From: Heliopora coerulea
Lineage: Eukaryota > Cnidaria > Anthozoa > Scleralcyonacea > Helioporidae
Direction of reading: 5' to 3'
Length of the DNA: 64,000 nt
Assembly: GCA_030142905.1 (NCBI GenBank)
Contig: JASJOG010000080.1
Location: 1-64,000 of the forward strand
Below the pieces are notes generated by a model, which was not told the origin of the DNA, did not search any database, and saw nothing but the letters and a program-made list of their open reading frames with translations. Shown piece by piece: positions 1-9,984 of this stretch (position 1 is its first letter; the number at the start of each line of letters is the position of its first letter). A program made the translations under genes and the position numbers.

Positions 1-830
1 ACTAATTTTTCCTCAAAAGAGGGAGAAATGTCTAATTTCCCCTCATTATCATGCATGAGAGAACATCAAATAACACTTTTAGATCTAAGCAATGAACAAC
101 TCATTTTATTCAAGTGGTGGTAACCACCATGAACAATACTAACATCCCAAAAAGAACTTCAAAGAATGCCAAGTAAATTTCGTCCGTCATCACGGTATTA
201 CAAACGAATACCATGACATGTAGGTAAATGAATGATTAAATGTCCTCTCAAGCCTCGGGAGGTTTGTGAAATTCCTTCGGGCTAAAGCCCTCGGCACTTC
301 GCTTAACCTGCCCCGGCTCTCGGGGACATATAATCACTAATTTCCATCAGGCCATGGTATTACTTATATTATTCGACATATCTTGAATGGCTGCGACAAT
401 TAACTTATAATAATCGGGCAGGATATTTGTAACCGTTTGACATTTATCAAACTTACGTAGTTAATTAAGCAAATGGTAGTTACTGCGTTCTATAGTCATG
501 GAACATAATTCAAATAGTCTCTAAATAATGGACTTACATATATATCGAGTAAAAGTTAGACTATTTTTTCATTAACGCTCTCCACCTGGAAAGCCAAGCT
601 TTTCATTGTATCGATAATAATGATATTTGTTTCTCAAACTCATTAATAATTCATGACCTAACTAACCAATCAGACGAACATATTTGGTCATGTGCATGTG
701 TTTTGAAACCCCGGTAAAGGTCGCGTAAACTGAATTCATAATTAAGAAATCAGATAATAAATGGCTCTTACTTAGAACAGTTTATTACCACATTTCTTAA
801 TTATAAATTCAAAATACACGATTGAGAAGC

Positions 831-1047
831 TATTTCATAAACTCGTGTCTCGTGTTTTACCAGGGTTTCCAAACACTCGAGAACAATAAAAAAGCACTCG
901 GCCTACCGCCTCGTGATTTTCATTTTCCTCTCATGTTTTACAAACACGAGAGAACAATCAAAATCACTCGGTTCACGGCCTCGTGATTTTCATTGTTCTG
1001 TCGTGTTTGGAAACCCTGGTTAAACACTCGCACTCGTTTATGAAATA
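831..1047. mobile_element. Foldback MITE, about 217 bp
   Basis: The two ends are inverted copies: the left end reads TATTTCATAAACTCGTG and the right end is its imperfect complement, each followed inward by the sequence ACCAGGGTTTCCAAACAC. The interior repeats CACTCGG/CCTCGTGATTTT in both orientations, so nearly the whole unit can fold into one hairpin. No coding capacity is seen. Family is unassigned. Confidence 0.6.
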
Positions 1048-2262
1048 TTACTTATAATACATCTTGAGTATAGGGCTTGACGATCATTCATCTATCTTAA
1101 AATACATCCAAGTTCTCATGTTTCTAAAACATAAACAAACAAAAAAAAAACAAAAACAAAAACGGTTTTAGGTGTCCGATGTTGTCAAACACAGATTTCA
1201 CAGCAGAATCAATCATAATGTTCTGAAACATAAATTTTACGGCAGAATCACACGTTTGATATATATGAAGACGTTGACTGTTGTCACTGGCATCATGACA
1301 TAATGGAGCCAAGGGGCCGTGTCCCCGTGGGAACATAATTATAATACGAGGCAGGCCGAATATATCTTCATTATTCCAAAACCAAAACAAAAGTTATCTA
1401 AAAAGTGCAACAATATATAAAAGTTATGAGGACTGGAATAATTTGCCAAGCAATTTTAAAGCTTCCATTTATCTAAGTCACTCTTTCCTGGCAGGATGCG
1501 TCTTCACAGATTAATTTACTGTGGTTAATGCCCGACGATTTTCTCGACACTCTCCTCTAGTAAACTCAGTCACTTGTTGAGGGAGTGGAGGAGACAAGCG
1601 GAGACTGGGGTTCTTTTTTCCTGGCTTGTTTCGTAATTTTTTACTATGTTATTATTGACAAATTTAAGCTTGATCTTCCTCACTTGATTTGTCGTTTTAT
1701 TACATACGAAATCTCGTACGATAAATGTTGGGCAGTATAAGATCCAATCGGCTGCTTAAGTAACATAAGAAACTGTTAGTCTTATTAGTTTGCATACTAT
1801 CTTTGTTTAAATATTAATTGTCAATGATATTTAAATGTCCATTAAAGTGATGTTTTATGGCACAAAGCCTATCGATAAAACAATTATTTTATTTCTAATA
1901 ATTTAACTCCTTCCCGTCAGCATAAGACTTGTATTATTTTACTCTGGTTAACACCAGGTGATTTTGCGCGTCAAAAGGAGAGCTCTCGTCTCGAAAGAGT
2001 TAAGCGTGAAATAGTACCATGTTTAAATTAGGTATTAAAGTGGAGTAAAGTAAAGTAAAGTGAATTGATGTAAAAAGTAAATTAACGTGAAGTGAAGTGA
2101 TGCGAGGTAAAATACAGTACAATACAGCAAAGTGCTGTACTGTACATATCATGTGCACATGGTTCTTAATATGATGGATATCGTCATGTAAAAGTCGACT
2201 CTACAAGTGGTTATTTTCGTTTGAAATGTACATCTACTTAAATTGATAATCATCAAATTAAG

Positions 2263-2325
2263 TTTATATTAGGGTTAGGTTTACTGATCCTAATCCTAAC
2301 CGTAACGTAATCCTAACTCTAATCT
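2263..2325. repeat. Degenerate telomere-like tract
   Basis: Closely spaced TTAGGGTTAGG-like and CCTAATCCTAACC-like words face each other. Similar tracts recur near 20322-20345, 24964-25052, 28040-28110, 34680-34760 and 58772-58802. They look like short interstitial telomere-motif relics rather than a telomere. Confidence 0.4.
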
Positions 2326-3644
2326 AAAGCTTAATTGATAAATTTAGTCTTACCAGTTTTGGGAGGAGTACTACTGAGGAAGGCTGGATCAAGCATGTAT
2401 GCGTTCATTAACTTAATTTTCGTAGCCCTCCAATGAGGGCCAACATTTCTGAGTGTATTTACATGAAAAATTTCACATGCAAACGAAAAGAAATTTTACA
2501 AGGGATTGCACAGAGAGGCGAGATATCGGGGAAAAAAAAGCCAGCTCTACTAGGAGGGCTGGCTCCCTTCCAAACAAACATCACCTTATTGCAAGGTTAG
2601 ACAGCCAATCAGCTCGCGTCATTTTCCGTGCAGAGCGAATGACGAACTCCGCCATAAAATAAAGACAAATACAGATTTATGTTTTCCAACTCAAAGGTTG
2701 GTAACTGCCATGACTGATCTCAAAGAATTCCAATCTTTCGAGCAAAGACCCTTCGTCTGAGAAAGAAATGTGTAGGAGCAGAAGTTCAATTGCAGCGCAA
2801 TTCATTCTTTACTCATAGATTTACACTATACAAGAAACTTTTTAATTTTTAATTTTGGCCTTACTAAAAATACAGTTATGTACTTTCAGCGGGATAGTGG
2901 AAATGATCTGATCGTGGAAAGCATTGCAATGGAGCAATATCTACAAATATGCGGATGAAACGACTACCCTCTTTGAATCTCTATCCGAAGCTTGTAATGG
3001 TATGGTAGATGTCAACAAATGTTCAAATTTAAGTTTTATATTTACACCAGAATTAGCTAATACAAGAGCAGATGGAAAGAAATCTCTTAAAAAAAAAATC
3101 AGCAGAAAAACGGTCGTCTTACTCCGAAATGTTCCAACAAAATTTGCTTAGGGGCAGTACTTTCTCAATGCAAGTTCAATTTCCTTGTTCTGAAAAAACG
3201 AAAAATTCCTTGCATTTCCCTGGTATTGACTGTAATTTCCAGGGAATTTCCTGGATTACACGAAGTAATATCTAGATATTATTCGGACGTCAGTGTATTT
3301 TGAGTGCTCTGTTCGTAATATTCATCTTGCTCATGATTTCAGATTTGATGTTATAGCATGCTTTAAATGCTTTCTGGGACAGATATTGTAGAAAATTTTC
3401 ACGGCTTCACTCCTCACCCTGTAAAATCGTGAAAGTTGACTGAAAATTTTGTTTTGTGACTTCAGTCATTCAGCAGCAACGAGCAAGTAGAGTGAAAACA
3501 TAAATAATGAGAAAGCTGGAGTGAAAGTGATAATTTCTAGTAAACGTTTAATTGGTACAAACTGATAAAATGTTTGAGTAACTTTTTTACTGCTCCTGTG
3601 TTGTCTTAAGTAGCTAATGATAAGACACAATACGTTTCTCTTCC

Positions 3645-3990
3645 TCCCTCCTCTCCCAAACTCTACCCCCTAATGTCCTTTACTCCTCTTTTTCTCTCTT
3701 TTTTTTTTATTTTCATTTATTCTCGTTTCTTCTCTGTCCTTTTCTTTTTTCACTCTTTCTTTTCTCCTCTCTTCCATCCTTCTCTCCTTTTCTGTCCTTT
3801 TCTTTTCTTTCCTGTATCCTCTATTCTTTCTATTTTAGCTTTTTTAATTTTATCGTTATATCTAAAATTTAATCACCTCTGTAGCAATTCCCCACGCCCA
3901 ACGCGAACCACATAATCTCCCAGTACGTTTTCAAACAACCTTTCTCATTTTTTCCTCTTCTACTCCTTTGTCCTTTCAAAATTAGTCTTA
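3645..3990. repeat. Pyrimidine-rich low-complexity tract
   Basis: The plus strand is almost entirely C and T for several hundred bases (CTCTTCCTCC, TTTTCTTTTC and similar). The open frame at 3673-3915, rich in Phe, Ser and Leu, is a composition artefact. Confidence 0.7.
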
Positions 3991-4456
3991 CCATATAACG
4001 CTCATCAAGCTGGGCGAAATCTCGTAATTTCTCTTTCTCAAGTCTGGTGGGAACCTATAGGCAACAGGTGTTGAAATTAGTTCAGATAAACTGTGACTTC
4101 TTGAAAAGCGGTCACGACTACATAGTTTGATAACACAACAGCTAAGTCACGATTGATCACTGTACATCAATCGACTTTTCGAGTCTTTATCCCAGAAAAT
4201 TTTCCAGGTCATCTGTCTCCAGTAGCAAGAGACTAGAGTTCACTTACCCGTGGGGTTCAACCGCGGAAGAGATGGTTACTCTAATGGCAAGTGGTGTTTT
4301 TTGGCATTCGAATATTGGAATGACAGGATTTCCTGCTATATCAACATGACAGCGTCCCACTACCAAGTTCCACACAGGATTTAGCATGCAACAGGTTAGA
4401 TACTCTAGCTATCAAAAGGACAAATCGGTTTAAATCTTCCAGTTAGACAGCATTAC

Positions 4457-4534
4457 CTCTTTCATCTCATAACTTAGTATTTGAAGGATCTGAGCCAGAA
4501 GACCGAATACAGATTCTGGAATGATTTGCGAAAC
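4457..4534 (-). CDS. WASHC5: WASHC5 exon 15 (last exon in window)
   Basis: The 26 codons include the family word QIIPES followed by a hydrophobic helix (VFGLLAQILQIL). The acceptor is TTTCAG and the donor GTAATG; the exon starts and ends in phase 0. In the family this segment follows the YVRK that closes the previous exon, as expected here. Confidence 0.85.
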
Positions 4535-4634
4535 CTGAAATGCAAAAACAAAACCAGAAAAAAATCACTTCAACGTCACTGAAAGCATAATTGAACGCAC
4601 CGACACGAGCAACATATTTCTTCACTTAAATTAC

Positions 4635-4743
4635 TTTTCTGACATAGTTCACCAGCTCAACAGCTCACCAGAGTAGTACTGGGTCACATTAACTAAATCG
4701 GGGCTGTTCGCCTGACTGATGCGAACGAGTGGAAGGTCTAGAG
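4635..4743 (-). pseudogene. WASHC5: WASHC5 exon 14, frameshifted by an 8-bp duplication
   Basis: Reading from 4743 the exon encodes [16 protein letters not shown], then TQYYSGEL, all strongly strumpellin-like. It then carries an extra 8 bp: TGAGCTGT is followed directly by TGAGCTGG, near 4654-4669. Without one copy the frame continues as VNYVRK to a clean GTAATT donor in phase 0, matching exon 15. With both copies the frame reaches TGA within a few codons. No alternative GT donor nearby restores phase. The acceptor chosen is GCATCAG, giving a start phase that needs one carried base. Confidence 0.75.
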
Positions 4744-5580
4744 CTGATGCAATCCAAGAAAACAGAATATCAGACATTCATTTTTAGTGGGCCGGTTGTT
4801 TATAATGAAAACGAACATATAAAAAACCACGCTCCATGAGCACCACAGTACTAAGGGACTGATTACGTGGGAAAATTTCAGCCAGGCAGACCGGCTTGAA
4901 AAAAGCTTCGACTACATGAAATATTTCAGCCCGGGTGGAACTGTAATGGGAAGTGAACTCAGGCAGCCATTGTATACTTATTATCTGAGAGGTTCGTTTG
5001 GGAAAGTATTTGTCTGAAGTTTTAGTACAGACGAAAGAACGAGAGTCTGTGCGAAAAAATGAACGAAGGCAAATACTTTCCAGCACCGACCGAGTGAATG
5101 ACACTAATAATGAACTTACTATGCACCTCACTGTTGGTTTTCTTTCCAACTTTAAATAGTTTTCTTCCTCCGACGTGGCAGTTTACCTTACCTTGTAACA
5201 TGTTCGTTTTGTTTCTTATTGCATCAGTTAAACATCCATTTGTCATACCATTGTACTGAACACGATTACATGATCATTAATTTATTCCTTGTTCATGTCT
5301 ATATTTGTAATCGTGTAGGTTATAAAGTGACGAAACGTTAGCATTTCAAAATATCCTAATGCGTTTACGTGCGACATGTCGCTCCTTGAGATTATTTGCA
5401 GGAGATTGGTAACTAAATATAGGTTCGTTCAAACGCGATGATGGTGATCTTTTAAAGTCGTTATTCTATCACTACAACAACTATTGCGTTGATGTAAACG
5501 TTACGTATTCGGACATTTCCTTCTGAGAATGTCTTTAATTTGATTTGTGTTAATAACACAAAGAAAAATGGGTTCTTTAC
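4744..5580 (-). other. WASHC5 intron 13: expected exons missing
   Basis: Strumpellin should have about 85 residues between the end of exon 13 (ALEE) and the start of exon 14 (LDLPL). I read this interval on the minus strand in all frames and found none of them. It contains an imperfect local inverted repeat around GGAAAGTATTTG (5002) and CAAATACTTTCC (5070), and a CGAAACGT word at 5331. Joining exon 13 directly to exon 14 would give an immediate stop. Confidence 0.6.
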
Positions 5581-5693
5581 CTCTTCCAACGCTTGCATTA
5601 ACTGAACGATCTTTCGTCCCGCAGCTGTCGAGTCTTCGCAATCCAAAGACTGAATCTGGGTGGACATTTCTCTAAACCACGCCTGAAGGTTTT
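5581..5693 (-). CDS. WASHC5: WASHC5 exon 13
   Basis: The exon completes a Glu codon from exon 12, then encodes [12 protein letters not shown] and [18 protein letters not shown], a hallmark stretch of strumpellin. The acceptor is TTTGCAG and the donor GTAAAG, ending in phase 0. Only its expected downstream partner is missing. Confidence 0.92.
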
Positions 5694-5844
5694 CTGCAAA
5701 ATTAAAGGCGTTTTGTAAACGACAAAATTTTCATAAAACATGAAGAACAAGAACTGATCAAGACAATCAGAACCTGTTGCGGTGGTGACCTGTACGGGTG
5801 CTTAACGTGAGCGAACAAGAGAGTTGGAAAAGGTTAAGACAAGA

Positions 5845-6120
5845 GGTGTGCTTGTGGTACAGTGGTAGCACACTTGCCCCTCACCGCTGTAACCATGGTT
5901 CAATTCTGGCTCTGTGTAGTTATCTGATTAAAGGTACCTTGGTCACATGTGAGAAGAGTTTTGTCCAGTTTCATACTACTGAGGATCGCAAATTTTCTCC
6001 GGGTACTCCGGTTTCTTCATGCAATAACACTGCACTCATAAGGGGTGACCCTCAATGGACCTCCAGGCAGAACAGCTTAGCTTATCGAGTTAACAACTAT
6101 AAGCATATAACTCGCAAGTG
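5845..6120 (+). mobile_element. tRNA-derived SINE, copy 1
   Basis: A tRNA-like head has an A box (TGGTACAGTGGTAGCACAC) and a B box (GGTTCAATTCTGG) about 30 bases apart. It is followed by a conserved body containing TTTTCTCCGGGTACTCCGGT at 5994. The same body occurs at 15474-15745. The head does not fold as a full tRNA and has no 3' acceptor arm, so this is a retroposon, not a tRNA gene. Confidence 0.65.
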
Positions 6121-6589
6121 AATGGTGTTTTTTGCGCAGTCTGATTGGTTCTTCTATCTCGGAATATCCTGAACTATTCACCTCCGAGCAAAACAAGATG
6201 GCGTCCTGTTTTGTTTTAGTTAAGAAGAAATTTTTTTCAATAAACGAAACTGACGTTCCGTCAGATTGTTTTAAAAATTTTAAAAAAATATGTGACTGAA
6301 AACAATTATGCGAGGTATATGCTTAAAAATTATTCACCTCAGTGTCGGTGAATAATTATCAATAAATAAATCTTGATGTCATTAATTCCTGGTTCTTCTC
6401 CACTAACATCAACCCCAAACCTAACGTTCTGATCAGCTTATGCGTTCGAACGTCTTAAATACTCGGTCATGCAAACGTCTTCCGGAATTATTTCATTTAT
6501 TTCATTTAAACTCTTTTTCCACTGTTGTAAATGTTTTCAAAGCTCAATCAAACAAAACTAAAAGTGAAAACTCTTGTAAAGAGCTGAAA

Positions 6590-6732
6590 TTCACGTGCAA
6601 AATTGCTCTCCATGGGCGGCCCAGTGAAGTCGATTTCCATATCTGGAATGCTAACTCCCAGTCATTTGCTCGGGCAAAAAGTGAAGCCAAGATGACCGCC
6701 CGTTGATGGAAATTTTGCACGTCAGTTTCAGT
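6590..6732. mobile_element. Short inverted-repeat element, copy 1
   Basis: The left end (CGTGCAAAATTGCTCTCCAT) is mirrored by GATGGAAATTTTGCACGTCAG at the right. The interior AAGTCGATTTCCATATCTGG is shared with the copies at 7211 and 7845. Non-coding, and diverged from its relatives. Confidence 0.55.
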
Positions 6733-7210
6733 CCTCTTCGCGGTCTTGTACGTCAATTCCACTCCTGTACACGACTTTAATCTTCAGTTTTAGGTTGGTT
6801 CGGCTACGAAAACATTCAAAACCATGGAAAAAGTGCACAAACAAATTATTACTGGACCAGTTTACATATTCGAGTGCTTAAAAGGATTCGTTATTGCCGT
6901 ATGGCATAAGAACTGTCCTAAATTGTCCAAAGATGGTAAAATGACGGTAAAAAATGACGTGCACGTAGTAGTTTCCTCAAATAGTTATTTTCGAGACCGT
7001 TTTATGAGGTTTCTCGTCAGTTTGGTAAATTATTTTCGTAAAAATATATAACCTGTAACTCGGTTTGACTTTGTCGAATTATATTTCAAATTCTTAAACT
7101 CATTTCTATATTTTGAAGACATGTTTTGGGCGTAATTTCAAAGAAAAATCTTCAGAAAACGTAAAAAGTCGCGTGGGAGACTAAAGTTAACGCACAAGCC
7201 CACGTAGGGG

Positions 7211-7415
7211 ACTGAAACTGACGTACAAAATTGCCCTCCATGGGCGGCCATCTTGGCTACACGTTCTCCAAGGCCAATGATAGCGAGTTTGCGTCCAAGT
7301 TCGGGTTCGCCAGTAAACTCGATTTCCATCTATGGAAAGCTAACTGGCCAATGAAATGTCAAGCCAATATGGCCGTCCATGGAGGGCAATGCACGGTTTT
7401 GTACGTCAGTTCTAG
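7211..7415. mobile_element. Short inverted-repeat element, copy 2 (best ends)
   Basis: The terminal inverted repeats are clear: ACGTACAAAATTGCCCTCCA at the left, and the reverse complement of a near-identical sequence at 7353-7414 (CATGGAGGGCAATGCACGG). The interior holds GCGAGTTTGCGTCC and CTCGATTTCCATC. It has no coding content and is typical of a MITE of about 200 bp. Confidence 0.6.
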
Positions 7416-7844
7416 CCCTTTATACGACTTTAATATTCAGGTTTTGTTTGGTTCGGCTAAGAAAACATTTACAAATACGCAAAATGTGTTCAGACAAAAT
7501 ATCACAGGAGCTTTTTTACATAATCGGGTATATAAAAGGATTCAAAATTGCTGTGCAGCCAAAGAAGTGTGCCAAATTGTCTAAACATGGTAAACTAACG
7601 GTAAATAGAGGACGTACACTTGGTAGTTTCCTAAAGTAATTTATCGAGACCGTTTTATCAGGTTTGTTGTTAGTTTGGTAAATTTATTTTCGTGAAAGTA
7701 TATAATCTGAAACTCGACTTGATTTTATCGAACGATATTTGAGGTTCTTAAACTCACTTTCTTTTGAAGAGATATCTAATATATTTTGAAACAAAAATCA
7801 CTCATGAAATTGGAGACAAAAACTGACGTACAAGACTGCATAGG

Positions 7845-7950
7845 TGACTGAAACTGACGTACGAAATTGCCTACTATGGGCGGCCATCTTGGCTTCACAT
7901 TTCATTGCCCAGTTAGCATTCCAGATATGAAAATCGAGTTCATTGGAGGT
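7845..7950. mobile_element. Short inverted-repeat element, copy 3, truncated
   Basis: It starts with ACTGACGTACGAAATTGCC and CTATGGGCGGCCATCTTGG as in copy 2, then jumps to the region around GCATTCCAGATATGAAAATCG and stops about 25 bp before the exon 12 donor. The right terminus is missing. Confidence 0.5.
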
Positions 7951-7976
7951 CTCTGATTGATCCTACTTTAACTCAC

Positions 7977-8106
7977 CGTTCTTCTGCACCCTGGTCAGCG
8001 GTTTTGCAGAAGAGAATACCTCAGCCAGCTCGTCTATCCTGTCCACGCTCTCATTCTTATTCTTTTCCCACTTGTCTTGCTTCTCGGCGAGCATTTTCTT
8101 GAAAAG
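7977..8106 (-). CDS. WASHC5: WASHC5 exon 12
   Basis: It encodes 43 codons beginning LFKKMLAEKQDKWEK and ending KPLTRVQKN, corresponding to the charged helical segment of strumpellin. The acceptor is TTACAG; the donor GTGAGT leaves one base that exon 13 completes to Glu. Confidence 0.92.
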
Positions 8107-8342
8107 CTGTAATGACAACAAAAGGGAAACTAACGTTTAGGTCTTGAGCTCCACCCAACAACTTTTAACCATGAAGGGAAGGAGTGAATTTTTGAAGAAT
8201 TCTCGCAACACCTTAACGCTTCATTCTGACGATGCAAACTGTTTCAGTTCTATTTTAAAATCACGCCCGGAATAACATGAAGAGAAAATTTTCATGATTA
8301 ATCTGCAGTGGAAAAGCTATCTCGAAAAACCGAGTTTCTCGA

Positions 8343-8412
8343 GGGCGATTTGAACTCCCAATTTTTGGGTCACCAGATAGGTGCTGTACTACCTCATCTA
8401 TCGAGTCAAGTG
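8343..8412 (-). mobile_element. tRNA-like SINE head, reverse orientation
   Basis: On the minus strand, GATGAGGTAGTACAGCACC resembles an A box and GGGAGTTCAAATCGCCC a B box with a short T-like stem. The 36-bp word TCGGCGACTGTCG...ATCAAA at 8470 and again at 8875 suggests a repeated body or two related insertions. Ends are undefined, so this is tentative. Confidence 0.35.
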
Positions 8413-9469
8413 GGCACAGTGTGCTCGTTTAATCCAACTTAAGGCTAGCTGCCATATACTTGTAATTGCTGTAATTCACTCGGCGACTGTCGTCAATCAA
8501 ACCTACGATCGTCATGTTTCCGTGAAGACTTGTCACAAGTCGACTTCCTATTAAGCCAAGCGAGAGATTGAGATATGAAGTCGTGAGAGCCCTCCCTCGA
8601 AGCGAGAGGCGGCCGAAACTCGACTTGTTTCGCTTGCAGATAATCGAATTTATTGAGGTCTTGACCTCTTTTTGTGTGAAATAAATAAAGCTTATTATTT
8701 TCAATTGTTTAAAATACCGAAACGCCTCCGACTAAAATACAGGTCGGAAAGAAATAGCGCCAAGCAGCCTGGGAAAGTACGTTTTCTCCCTAGTTTTTTC
8801 CTCTGCCCTTAAAAAACTCTAAAAGAAAATGGGCTTTAAAAAAGTGTAGTTTCCATATAGTTGTGACTGTTAATTTAGTCGGCGACTGTCGCCGATCAAA
8901 TCTACGACAGTCATTTTTAATTCAAGCTGACAAAACTCCTAGAACTCAGGATTTCTCAGACTAAGAGAACCCAAATTAATTGACAAACAGCACGTGCGTT
9001 AGTTTTTGCGTACAACTGTCAGAGGTGAGCTATCTTTCATCATCTTGTGTTTACAAAGTAAAATTTTACGTTAAATATTAACAGAAGAAGACTACTTCTG
9101 CGGCGCCAAAGGTTCTTGCTATTGATCTTAGCAAGAATAAGAAACGCGCAAAAGAAGGCAGTGTAATGCACTACTTAACGTCAATCCATGAAGACGTGCA
9201 ACGTTTCAATTCTAGCCTAGAAACATTCCCATCGTCATGAAGGGAAAACTACATGGTTGTCTTAAACAATGAAAGTAAACCAATGTTGGAATTTCTACAA
9301 CAATAAAACTATCCCGTTTAAAAATAATAAACTGTCTGGCACATTACTGGAAGACCTACTAAATACAAAATGGGCAAACATGTTTGGATATTGTGATCCA
9401 AACCCTTGGGATGTTAAGAGATTTGCGTAATAAAGTAAATGGTTTGAACGTGGGAGAATCTTGACATGT

Positions 9470-9775
9470 TTGAAGAAGTTGATCGTCCAGGTTAGTGTAG
9501 TCTTGAGGAAGACTGTTGGTTGAAGTGACTGACGTTTCGACAGCCTTAGCGGCGGTCTTCTTCAGAGTCAAAAGGAGAGTAAACGTCAGGTTCGCCTGTA
9601 TTTGTATCTGGCTCGTATCATGCACGAGCCAGATACAAACACAGGCGAACCTGACATTTACTCTTCTTTTGACTCTAAAGATGACCGCCGCTAAGGCTGT
9701 CGAAACGTTAGTCACTTCAACCAACAGTCTTTCTCAAGACTACACTAACCTGGACGATCAACTTCCTCAGATTTG
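9470..9775. mobile_element. Palindromic foldback element, copy 1 (about 305 bp)
   Basis: Two arms of about 150 bp are near-perfect inverted copies meeting at TCGTATCATGCACGA (about 9615-9629). The outer ends read GTTGATCGTCCAGGTTAGTG and its complement. Because each arm is the reverse complement of the other, both strands show similar open frames of about 120 codons; these are artefacts. Each arm carries the word CTGTCGAAACGT within a CTGAAGAAG...CGAAACGT module. Related copies lie at 15752 and 20363. Confidence 0.8.
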
Positions 9776-9984
9776 CGTAAAGCGTAAAAGAAATCGGGCC
9801 ATTATGCGACTGGTTTTAGCTTTTCGGAAGTCAAGCAAGATCTCAAGTGGTTGGATCAGTGTATCAAAACACCATATCCATTTGATATTTCTTCTATAAA
9901 ATAACGACAGAGAAAGAGATTTTTAACTTATTTGATACATTGATGAGTCAGGCAATTCTCCCAAAAATCACCAACTGATGATAG

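Larger units (their letters stand above)
1..4456 (-). other. WASHC5: WASHC5 intron 15, running past the left edge
   Basis: After the exon ending at 4457 the minus strand reads into a GTAATG splice donor. I found no further WASHC5 exon down to position 1, so this intron is at least 4.4 kb or its next exon lies outside the window. It holds a foldback repeat at 831-1047, a telomere-like degenerate tract near 2263-2325 and pyrimidine-rich DNA at 3645-3990. Open frames here are short and unlike any family I know. Confidence 0.55.
5694..7976 (-). other. WASHC5 intron 12
   Basis: It contains one tRNA-derived SINE (5845-6120) and three copies of a short inverted-repeat element carrying the word CCATGGGCGGCC (6590-6732, 7211-7415, 7845-7950). 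No exon is seen; the open frames between 5798 and 7639 fall in these repeats or in AT-rich DNA. Confidence 0.6.

Noticed and set aside
2924..3151. Frame containing KYADETTT, suggestive of an RT motif C
   Set aside because: No other reverse-transcriptase motif occurs nearby and the frame ends in low-complexity Lys; too weak to call.
4784..5149. Minus-strand 121-codon frame in the WASHC5 interval
   Set aside because: Its sequence does not resemble the missing strumpellin residues in any frame and it overlaps an inverted repeat.
5849..5915. Possible tRNA gene
   Set aside because: A and B boxes are present but there is no acceptor stem or anticodon arm of proper length; the conserved SINE body follows.
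9359..9899. Two similar frames of 121 and 127 codons on opposite strands
   Set aside because: Their similarity arises because each arm of the palindromic foldback is the reverse complement of the other.
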